A DNA stretch of 10,228 bases from positions 1 to 10,228 of the forward strand of contig CANKIK010000142.1 of the NCBI GenBank assembly GCA_947481985.1. The letters are read 5' to 3'. The number at the start of each line of letters is the position of its first letter. Positions within the stretch are counted from its first letter, which is position 1. Shown here piece after piece: positions 1 to 6,047 of this stretch. The notes below the pieces were generated by a model that was not told the DNA's origin, did not search any database, and saw nothing but the letters and a program-made list of their open reading frames with translations. The position numbers and the translations under genes were made by a program. This DNA is from QWOP01 sp003669605 (lineage in GTDB: Bacteria; Planctomycetota; Planctomycetia; Pirellulales; UBA1268).

Positions 1-108
1 AGATTGGCAGGCGCCCTAGCTGCCCGTGGATACACTGCCGGGACAAGTGGCACGAGGCTCGAGGTGGGGTCTCGCTCCTGAGGATTTTTTCCTGCGATCC
101 CCCTGCCC

Positions 109-1809
109 ATGCGTTGCCCATCCACACCGCACCGTTGGTCGATCCTCCTGCTGCTCGGTGCGGGGCTGTGGTGCCCAGCGTGCGCTCCCGCCCAGCGGCG
201 CGGGGCAAACCAGGCCACCGATGCAGCACCATGGTTTGAGGAAGTCTCGGCCGACGTGGGGATCAACGCGGTCAATGACCCGGGGCCGGCCGGCTCCTAT
301 TTCATGCCGCAGAGCATGGGCAACGGCGCGGCGCTGATCGACTTCGATCAGGACGGCCGCCTCGACCTCTATCTTCTCAACGGCGCCGGCCCCCATTCCG
401 CCTCGAAAAACCGCCTCTACCACCAGCAGCCCGACGGCACCTTCCGCGATGTCTCGGCTGGGTCGGGGGTCGACTTGGCGGGCTTTGGCTCGGGCGTGGC
501 CGTGGGGGACATCGACAACAACGGCCTCCCCGATCTGTTCATCAGCGAGTATGGCGGCATGCACCTGTTGGTCAACGAAGGGGGAGGGCGGTTCCGCGAC
601 GCCACCACCGACAGCGGCTTGGGGGGAACAGCATGGGGGAGTTCGAGTTGTTTCTTTGACTACGACCGCGACGGCTGGCTCGACCTCGTGGTGGTCAATT
701 ATGTCGACTACAACACCGCTTCCATCTGCTACGCCCAGGATGGCGCCCGCGACTTCTGTGCGCCGGCCGAGTTTCCCTCTGTCGCTGCCAGACTGTTTCG
801 AAACTGTGGCGCAAGCGGCCAGTTTGAGGATCGCACCGCACCCAGCGGCCTGGCGGCGGCGGCAGGCGCCGGACTGGGGGTCCACTGCGCCGACTTCGAC
901 GGTGACGGCTGGGATGACATCTTTGTCGCCAACGATCAGCAGCCCAACCGGCTGTGGGTCAACCAGCGTGACGGCACATTCCAGGATGAGGCGATCCAAC
1001 GGGGAGTAGCGCTGACGGTGGTCGGAGCGACTGCGGCCAACATGGGGGTGGCGTGGGGCGACGTCGACGGCGACGGCTTGTCCGACCTGTTCGTGACACA
1101 CCTCGAGATGGAGACGCATACCCTCTGGACACAGGGGCCCAGGGGGGCGTTCCTCGATCGCAGCGCCGCCGCCGGCCTGGCCCGCGCCGCACGGAGCACC
1201 GGCTTCGGTACGGTGCTGGCCGACTTCGACCTCGACGGCGACCTCGACCTGACGTGGGTCAACGGCCGCGTCTTTGCCGGTCCGCCGGCTGCCGCCGGAT
1301 CGGTCCCAACCTTCTGGCTCCCTTATGCACAGCAAAACGCCCTCTACGAGAACGACGGCCAGGGTCGATTCAGATCGCTGGCCGGATCCAATCCGGCCTT
1401 CTGCGGCCGGGCCAATGTGGCCCGCCCGCTGTGCGCAGGTGACATCGACAACGACGGTGATGTCGATCTCGTCGCCGCCACCACCGCCGGGCGCGTGTCA
1501 CTCCTGCGGAATGTCGCCCCCCGTCGCGGCCACTGGCTCACGATCCGCCTCATCGACCCCGCCCTGCGGCGCGACGCCCTGGGAGGGGTGGCCACCGTGT
1601 CGGCAGGGCAGCGGATCTGGCAGCGGCAGCTGCAGCCAGGCTCCAGTTACTTAAGCAGCCACGATCCTCGGCTCCACCTCGGGCTGGGCGACGCCGCCAC
1701 CTACGACTCGATTGAGGTCCTCTGGCCCGATGGCCGCCGGGAGGCATTCGCCGGCGGACCAGCCGACCGGGCCATCGAACTGCGGCGCGGGGAAGGCACT
1801 CCTCCATGA
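109..1809 (+). CDS. FG-GAP/VCBS repeat protein with C-terminal ASPIC/UnbV domain (CRTAC1-like)
   Basis: Predicted exported protein of 566 residues. The N-terminus has a basic start followed by a hydrophobic stretch (about residues 9-22) and then a Cys/Pro/Ala-rich segment, which fits a signal peptide. It is not a clean lipobox. Seven calcium-binding-type DxDxDG-like loops begin near residues 78, 134, 184, 262, 318, 372 and 445 (for example DFDGDGWDD and DIDNDGDVD), the hallmark of FG-GAP/VCBS blades that form a beta-propeller. The last ~95 residues carry an ASPIC/UnbV-type domain, with a GHWL...R-L region near 473-480, an LGGVATV motif, and IEVLWPDGR near 540. Proteins of this architecture are abundant in planctomycetes and are generally thought to be surface or adhesion proteins; no enzymatic role is established. 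The stop overlaps the start of the TPR gene by four bases, so the two are probably co-translated. The ATG at 109 lacks a good Shine-Dalgarno (a GAGGA lies about 25 bases upstream) but it places the signal peptide at the N-terminus. Confidence 0.9.
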   Translation: MRCPSTPHRWSILLLLGAGLWCPACAPAQRRGANQATDAAPWFEEVSADVGINAVNDPGPAGSYFMPQSMGNGAALIDFDQDGRLDLYLLNGAGPHSASKNRLYHQQPDGTFRDVSAGSGVDLAGFGSGVAVGDIDNNGLPDLFISEYGGMHLLVNEGGGRFRDATTDSGLGGTAWGSSSCFFDYDRDGWLDLVVVNYVDYNTASICYAQDGARDFCAPAEFPSVAARLFRNCGASGQFEDRTAPSGLAAAAGAGLGVHCADFDGDGWDDIFVANDQQPNRLWVNQRDGTFQDEAIQRGVALTVVGATAANMGVAWGDVDGDGLSDLFVTHLEMETHTLWTQGPRGAFLDRSAAAGLARAARSTGFGTVLADFDLDGDLDLTWVNGRVFAGPPAAAGSVPTFWLPYAQQNALYENDGQGRFRSLAGSNPAFCGRANVARPLCAGDIDNDGDVDLVAATTAGRVSLLRNVAPRRGHWLTIRLIDPALRRDALGGVATVSAGQRIWQRQLQPGSSYLSSHDPRLHLGLGDAATYDSIEVLWPDGRREAFAGGPADRAIELRRGEGTPP

Positions 1810-3116
1810 GCCGCTCCTCCCACTCGCCCCGGCAGTCGAGCGCCCCCTCGAGCGCCCCCTCGAGCGCCCCCTCGAGCGCTCTGCGGGCCGCCGCTCCAGC
1901 CCCGCGCCGCCTCTGGCCGCTGTGGCTGCGACTGGTGGCCTACGCCTGTTTGCTGCTGGCGGCGGTGGCGGCCCGGGAGTGGTTCTTCATGCCCCGGATC
2001 CCGCGCCCCAATCTCGCCGACCACGACCCGCTGGTGGTCCTGGCCATCGACGACGCCGAGTTCCGCGTCCGCTCCACGCCCCAATCGGCCGACGCCTGGG
2101 GCGAGTTGGGCCTGGTGCTCTACGCACAGGCCCACGCCCCGGAAGCGGTGGCCTGCTTCGAAAAAGCCACCTCCCTGGAACAGCGGAGCTGGCGGTGGCC
2201 GTTCTTCGCCGCCGCCGCGCAGTCCCACACCGACTTGGGCCGGGCGGCGGAGTTGATGGAGGGGGCGATCGCCCGCGATCCGGCGGCTGTCTGGCCACGG
2301 CTGCTACGGGCAGAGTGGCTCGTGGCCCTCGGGCGTGGAGAGGAAGCCAAGGCCGATTACGAGGCGCTGCTGCGATCATCCCCCGACCATGCCCGGGCCC
2401 GACTCGGGCTGGCCAGGCTGCTGCTGGCAGAGGACCGTCCGGAGGAGGCAAGCCACGCCCTCGCGGCCGCCCTCGATCACCCCGCCACCCGTGCTGCCGC
2501 CCATCGGTTCGCCGCGCAAATCGCTGCCCGCCGAGGGGACACTCCCCTCGCCACGGCACAGATCGCCGCCGCTGCCGCGCTGCCCCCCGACACCCCCTGG
2601 CCGGAAGATCCGCTGGCGGCGGAACTGCCGATGCGGCGCGTCGGCAAGCGAAGCCGCATCAAACTTGTCTCCCAGATGGAGCAGGCCGGCGCCGTGAACG
2701 AAGCCGACACCCTCACCCGCCGGATCGAGGAGCAGAGCCCGGAGATCTATCTTTTTGTCGAAGGGCGGATGCAGATGGACAAGGGGAACCCGGCGGCCGC
2801 AGAGCGGGCCTTTCGCCAGGCGGTCGAATTCGACCCTCGTGCCTTGGAAATCCATTTCCAACTCGGCCGCTCGATCCTGGCCCAGCAGCGCCTCGCCGAT
2901 GCGGCCAACGTCTTCCGCCGAGTGCTAGCGATCGAACCTGGCTACGGGCCGGCATGGCTGGAACTGGGTCGGTGTCTCGGGGGGACAGAGCCTGCGGCGG
3001 CCTTGGCCGCGCTGCGGACGGCGGTGGCCTACATGCCCACCGATGAAGCCGCCCGCACCGAACTGATTGCCTTGGAAGCGGCCGCCACAGCCGCCAAGGC
3101 AACGGCAAAGCCCTGA
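1806..3116 (+). CDS. membrane-anchored tetratricopeptide repeat protein
   Basis: Protein of 436 residues. Residues 1-35 are a low-complexity Ser/Ala/Pro-rich segment ending in RR. A single hydrophobic segment follows at about residues 39-57, predicted to anchor the protein with the C-terminal part outside the cytoplasm. The rest is helical repeats with TPR spacing and the usual small/aromatic positions: about 94-127, 130-160, 162-194, 195-226, and a second block at 314-346, 348-380 and 381-413. The 230-310 region between the blocks is Ala-rich and less regular. TPR arrays mediate protein-protein contacts, and the partner here may be the FG-GAP/ASPIC protein encoded immediately upstream. The start codon overlaps that gene's stop (ATGA). 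The protein ends in an Ala/Lys-rich tail. Fold and topology are well supported; the biological role is unknown. Confidence 0.88.
   Translation: MSRSSHSPRQSSAPSSAPSSAPSSALRAAAPAPRRLWPLWLRLVAYACLLLAAVAAREWFFMPRIPRPNLADHDPLVVLAIDDAEFRVRSTPQSADAWGELGLVLYAQAHAPEAVACFEKATSLEQRSWRWPFFAAAAQSHTDLGRAAELMEGAIARDPAAVWPRLLRAEWLVALGRGEEAKADYEALLRSSPDHARARLGLARLLLAEDRPEEASHALAAALDHPATRAAAHRFAAQIAARRGDTPLATAQIAAAAALPPDTPWPEDPLAAELPMRRVGKRSRIKLVSQMEQAGAVNEADTLTRRIEEQSPEIYLFVEGRMQMDKGNPAAAERAFRQAVEFDPRALEIHFQLGRSILAQQRLADAANVFRRVLAIEPGYGPAWLELGRCLGGTEPAAALAALRTAVAYMPTDEAARTELIALEAAATAAKATAKP
1836..1879 (+). repeat. 12-bp in-frame tandem repeat (about 3.7 copies)
   Basis: Three identical 12-bp units (TCGAGCGCCCCC) followed by 8 bases of a fourth, inside the 5' end of the TPR protein gene. 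The unit length is a multiple of three and encodes a repeated Ser-Ser-Ala-Pro tetrapeptide before the membrane segment. Exact identity between copies points to recent slippage expansion rather than old selection on the protein. Confidence 0.93.
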
Positions 3117-3178
3117 CGGGCGGAGCATCCCTCTGGTACCGGTGACAATCCCGGCAGCAGCGCTCGTGCGGCCGTCGC

Positions 3179-3283
3179 TCATTCCAGCGGGATCAGAACG
3201 GTGGCGTCGGCGTCGTCCTCGAAAGGGTCGAAGTCGCCGTCGAACGGTCCGAATACCCGAGGTCCCTGGTGCGTGGGGAGCAT
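3179..3283 (-). CDS. possible 34-residue acidic mini-protein
   Basis: An ATG-initiated minus-strand frame of 34 codons plus TGA in the gap between the TPR and aminotransferase genes. The peptide begins MLPTHQGPRVFGPF, has an acidic core rich in Asp, Phe and Glu (DGDFDPFEDDADA), and ends in a hydrophobic TVLIPLE. Nearly all of the 34 sense codons end in G or C, as in the real genes here, and the composition is unlike the Arg/Pro-rich peptides typical of shadow frames in GC-rich DNA. Against it: it is very short, no convincing Shine-Dalgarno precedes the ATG, and I recognise no family. An upstream in-frame TTG could add 12 residues. Function unknown. Confidence 0.4.
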   Translation of the reverse strand: MLPTHQGPRVFGPFDGDFDPFEDDADATVLIPLE

Positions 3284-3444
3284 GGTGTGGGTGTGTCTGG
3301 AGGTCCGGTCGGGGGTCAATCAGGGGAACCAGCACGGTCACCATCCAATCAACCCAGGGGACGGCACGGAATCAAATTTTCATTTCTGCGGCCTCAAAAC
3401 AGGGTTTCATCCCACCCCCCCGAGGCGCAAACCGCCGGCTAGAC

Positions 3445-3462
3445 ACCCCTCTAGTAAGGGGT
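3445..3462. repeat. short inverted repeat
   Basis: A 6-bp perfect stem, ACCCCT pairing with AGGGGT around a 6-base loop, extendable by two more pairs past one mismatch. No T-run follows on either side, so it is not a typical intrinsic terminator. Modest length means chance occurrence is possible. Confidence 0.4.
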
Positions 3463-3622
3463 CTCGCTCAGTGGGCCACGCCCGGCCGCGGACGGCCCAG
3501 AGAGCGGATCGTGCGCGTCTGAAGGGCAACAGCCACTGTGCGGCGCGCGTGAAAAAGTCTTCCGCTCGCGCTCTTCCACGGCTGCACCCCCCAAGCCAGC
3601 GTGCCGTTTTCGAAGACCGCCG

Positions 3623-3641
3623 GCATTGCCTCCGGCAATGC
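3623..3641. repeat. perfect 8-bp inverted repeat, 3-base loop
   Basis: GCATTGCC and GGCAATGC form a perfect 8-bp stem around a TCC loop. There is no adjacent T-tract, so it is not a standard terminator. It sits about 20 bases upstream of the TATACT hexamer and 116 bases before the aminotransferase start, where it could be an operator-type site or part of a leader RNA. No regulator is identifiable from this window. Confidence 0.55.
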
Positions 3642-3690
3642 GTCACTTTATCCACGCCCCTCTATACTCTTCCCCCGTCAGCCGTCGGTC

Positions 3691-3715
3691 CTCTCCCGGC
3701 ACGGAGCCGGGAGGG
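3691..3715 (+). promoter_or_regulatory. strong GC-rich hairpin in the leader of the aminotransferase gene
   Basis: CTCCCGGC pairs perfectly with GCCGGGAG around the loop ACGGA; with one U-G wobble and an outer C-G pair the stem reaches 10 bp. It lies 41 bases upstream of the ATG at 3757, so it would be in the 5' leader if transcription starts near the TATACT hexamer. No poly-T follows, so it is not an evident attenuator. It could be an mRNA-stabilising or regulatory leader structure. I do not recognise a known riboswitch class. Confidence 0.45.
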
Positions 3716-3756
3716 TGGAGCGGGCGGTCTTCCGCGGAGTCGACACAAAGCGTTTC

Positions 3757-5016
3757 ATGGCTACCTCCTCCACAGTCTCCACGACAGCCGGCGACCCCTG
3801 GTTTCAGGATCGGTTCGCAGCCCGCATCGGCGGCGCCTCGTACGGCAAGGGCAACGAGATCTACAAGTTCGAACTCATCAAGCGGGCCAAGCGCCAGGCA
3901 CTCGCTGACCACCCCGAGCGGCGGATGCTCGACTTCGGGATCGGTGAGAACGACGAGATGGCTCCCGAGGTGGTGCGGGCCGTGATGCGGAAGGAGATCG
4001 ACCGCCCCGAGAATCGCGGGTATGCCGACAACGGCATTGCCGCTTTCAAGGAGGCCGCCGCCGCGTTCATGCAGCGGGAGTTGGGCGTGTCCCTCGATCC
4101 GGTCACCGAGGTCAACCACTGCATCGGCTCCAAGACCGCCCTGGCGATGCTTCCGGCAGCCTTCATCGATCCCGGTGATGTGACGCTGATGACGGTCCCC
4201 GGCTATCCCGTGGCCGGCACCGCCACGCGCTGGTTCGGTGGCACCGTCCACCGCCTCCCCTTGGTTGCGGAGAATAATTTCTTCCCCGATCTCGAGGGCA
4301 TCCCCGCCGAGGTCCTCGCCCGCACAAAACTCTTGGTCCTCTGCTATCCCAACAGCCCAACAGGCAAGGCGGCAACCCGCGACTTCTACGCCCGGGTGGT
4401 CGACTGGGCACACCGCCACCGGGTGATCGTCATCCAGGACGCGGCCCACATCATGCTCTCCTACGACGAAGAACCGCTTTCGTTCCTCTCGCTTGACGGC
4501 GCGAAGGAGGTGGGCGTCGAGGTGCACTCGATGTCGAAGGGCTTCCACATGATCGGCTGGCGACTCGGCTGGGTATGCGGGCACGAGAAACTCGTCCGCG
4601 CGTTTGCCGACGTCAAAGACAACTGCGATTCCGGGCAGTTTATGGCGATCCAAAAGGCCGCCGCCGCCGCCCTCACCGATCCGGCCATTCCCCGGAATGT
4701 CCGGGAGAAATACCATCGCCGACTCGAAAAACTCGTCAGCGTGCTGCGGGCCTGCGGCTTCGACTGCGCGGTGCCCGGCGGCACCTATTTCCTCTACACA
4801 AAGTGCCCAAAGGCTGCCGGAGACCGCTCCTTCGCCACCGCGCAGGAGGCAAGTCAGTACCTCATTCACGATCTCTCCATGTCGACAGTCCCGTGGGACG
4901 ACTGCGGCGCATATCTGCGTTTCAGCGTTACCTACGAGGCCGCCGATGAGGCTGCCGAGGACGATCTGATGGCCGAGACCCACGCCCGCTTGTCGCGGGC
5001 CCGGCTGAAGTTCTAA
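3757..5016 (+). CDS. dapL: LL-diaminopimelate aminotransferase-like PLP enzyme
   Basis: Fold-type I (class I/II) aminotransferase of 419 residues, the usual size for DapL. DapL converts tetrahydrodipicolinate plus glutamate to LL-2,6-diaminopimelate, a one-step shortcut in lysine and peptidoglycan precursor synthesis. Visible landmarks: a GSKTALAMLPAAF helix start, PGYPV, the GGT...LPL..ENNFFPDL segment typical of the DapL2-type branch, Asn199 in YPNSPTGK, Asp228 expected to pair with the PLP ring nitrogen, Lys261 in SKG as the Schiff-base lysine, Arg269 in GWR for the cofactor phosphate, VKDNCDSGQF, and a C-terminal Arg388 (LRFSV) expected to bind substrate carboxylate. The ATG at 3757 was chosen because the 52-residue upstream extension from 3601 is low-quality sequence and coincides with leader hairpins. 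Oddities: the usual Tyr after Asp228 (DxAY) is His231, and the lysine motif reads SKGFHM rather than SKTYNM. A related aminotransferase with another substrate is possible. Confidence 0.85.
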   Translation: MATSSTVSTTAGDPWFQDRFAARIGGASYGKGNEIYKFELIKRAKRQALADHPERRMLDFGIGENDEMAPEVVRAVMRKEIDRPENRGYADNGIAAFKEAAAAFMQRELGVSLDPVTEVNHCIGSKTALAMLPAAFIDPGDVTLMTVPGYPVAGTATRWFGGTVHRLPLVAENNFFPDLEGIPAEVLARTKLLVLCYPNSPTGKAATRDFYARVVDWAHRHRVIVIQDAAHIMLSYDEEPLSFLSLDGAKEVGVEVHSMSKGFHMIGWRLGWVCGHEKLVRAFADVKDNCDSGQFMAIQKAAAAALTDPAIPRNVREKYHRRLEKLVSVLRACGFDCAVPGGTYFLYTKCPKAAGDRSFATAQEASQYLIHDLSMSTVPWDDCGAYLRFSVTYEAADEAAEDDLMAETHARLSRARLKF

Positions 5017-5076
5017 GTCGCCCCCGCCAGGGGAAGCGAGCGTCGTTGGTCATCGCCGGCCGGTGCCGGCTCGTGC

Positions 5077-5081
5077 AGGAG
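5077..5081 (+). promoter_or_regulatory. Shine-Dalgarno fixing the lipoprotein start
   Basis: AGGAG with 9 bases to the ATG at 5091. It supports this start over an in-frame TTG at 5046, and the resulting N-terminus is a proper lipoprotein signal. Confidence 0.6.
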
Positions 5082-5090
5082 TCAACCAGA

Positions 5091-6032
5091 ATGCGTTTCT
5101 CGATCACCACGCCCGTCACGGTGCTGCTGGTTACCCTGATGCTTCCCTGCCTGGATGGCTGCGGCACGAAGGCGGCGAAGAAGGGGGGAGGGCTGACAGT
5201 CCAGCAGCGATTGGAGAAGGCGGAGAAGGAAACCACTCCCGACAAGCAGGCCGCCGGCTACCTCCGCGCTGCCAAGGCGCAACTGACCTCGGGTGACAAA
5301 TCGGGGGCCCGCGATTCAGCCCGCACGGCGTTCGACAGGCTCAAAGGGGGTGGCGAGGCGAATCTCTTCGCTCCCCGGCTGGTGGATGTGGCAGATTTTC
5401 TGGCGGAGATCGGCGACAAGAAGCCGGCCAAGGATGCCCTCCTGCTAGCCTCCGAGATGGCCGATGGGATCGCCGACCCGGTGCGGCGGACGAAGGTCCT
5501 CGCCGACGCTGGTGCCGTGGCCGGTGACAAGTCGCAGGGGATCGGCGAGGCCGCGCTGGCCAAACAACTCCTCACCCAAGCTACCACCGTTGCCGATTCG
5601 GTCGAGGAACGGTTTCGCGCCGAGGCGTTGGCTGCGGTGGCGCTGGGGTGGACCCGAGCCGGTCAGGCCGATGCCGCCGCCGAGATGGTCGGTCGCCTCG
5701 AGGAGAGTGCGAAGGCTCTGGAGGAACCCCGCGCCAAGGCCGAGGCGCTCGCTGCCGCTGCGGGCGTCCGCGCCCAGACCGGGAAGAAAGATGAGGCCAC
5801 CAGCCTGTTGAGCGAGGCGGCGGCTGCGGCCAAATCGATCGACCGCTCCGAGGGGCGCGCCTACGCCCTCCTCGCCGTCGCCTCGGCGATGGATGCCGCC
5901 GGCGACACCACTCAGGCCCTGACCCTCCTCAAAGAAGCCGACAAGGCTGCCAACAAGGTCTCAGACCCGGCGCAGCAGAAGGTGGTCATGGACAAGGTCC
6001 GGACGGCAATCTCCCAGTTGGAAACCAAGTAA
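5091..6032 (+). CDS. lipoprotein with helical solenoid repeats
   Basis: Protein of 313 residues. It begins with a lipoprotein signal: Arg2, a hydrophobic core at about residues 8-19, and a CLDGC segment with Cys24 as the likely lipidated residue (the Asp at -2 makes the lipobox imperfect). The mature part is Ala/Lys/Glu/Asp-rich and almost wholly helical. Three similar units of about 40 residues are evident at roughly 174-213, 214-254 and 255-294, each with an (R/A)AxALAAVA-type first helix, a Gly turn (AGQ, TGK, AGD) and a second helix with AAE/LL. Earlier, more diverged units probably cover 50-170. This is a TPR- or HEAT-like alpha-solenoid, expected to act as a protein-binding scaffold at a membrane surface. 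It follows the aminotransferase gene after a 74-base gap and may be co-transcribed, with no evident functional link. I do not recognise a named family. Confidence 0.82.
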   Translation: MRFSITTPVTVLLVTLMLPCLDGCGTKAAKKGGGLTVQQRLEKAEKETTPDKQAAGYLRAAKAQLTSGDKSGARDSARTAFDRLKGGGEANLFAPRLVDVADFLAEIGDKKPAKDALLLASEMADGIADPVRRTKVLADAGAVAGDKSQGIGEAALAKQLLTQATTVADSVEERFRAEALAAVALGWTRAGQADAAAEMVGRLEESAKALEEPRAKAEALAAAAGVRAQTGKKDEATSLLSEAAAAAKSIDRSEGRAYALLAVASAMDAAGDTTQALTLLKEADKAANKVSDPAQQKVVMDKVRTAISQLETK

Positions 6033-6047
6033 CCAAAGGCGCCGACT

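Larger units (their letters stand above)
3284..3756. other. long non-coding gap with inverted repeats
   Basis: About 470 bases with no convincing gene on either strand; open frames here are arginine/proline-rich and look like shadows. The stretch near 3366-3410 is clearly more AT-rich than its surroundings and could hold promoter elements, but I cannot fix a -35/-10 pair. A TATACT hexamer at 3663-3668 is -10-like and lies 89 bases before the aminotransferase ATG, but it has no good -35 at 16-18 bases upstream. Three inverted repeats occur: 3445-3462, 3623-3641 and 3691-3715. The gap may hold the promoter and leader of the aminotransferase gene and the upstream region of the minus-strand mini-ORF. 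Confidence 0.5.

Noticed and set aside
61..90. Possible terminator before the first gene (short CGAG/CTCG stem followed downstream by six T)
   Set aside because: The stem is only about 4-5 bp, and 11 bases separate it from the T-run. The pairing is too weak to call.
16..1335. Long minus-strand open frame opposite the FG-GAP gene
   Set aside because: It is antisense to repeated Asp-rich codons (GAC/GTC), which stay open on the other strand. The plus strand encodes clear FG-GAP motifs and the minus peptide has no family signature.
1712..3046. 444-codon plus-strand frame overlapping the TPR gene
   Set aside because: It is Arg/Pro/Gly-rich, typical of a shifted frame in GC-rich DNA. The 1806-3116 frame has a membrane segment and TPR periodicity.
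3601..3756. N-terminal extension of the aminotransferase by 52 residues
   Set aside because: The extension has no similarity to DapL N-termini and runs through two hairpins. The ATG at 3757 gives a normal family length.
3201..3908. Plus-strand frame of 235 codons through the intergenic gap into the aminotransferase gene
   Set aside because: It has mixed low-complexity sequence, overlaps the real gene in another frame, and spans the hairpins; no family resemblance.
3643..4983. Minus-strand open frame of 446 codons opposite the aminotransferase
   Set aside because: Antisense shadow; the plus strand carries all the PLP-enzyme motifs.
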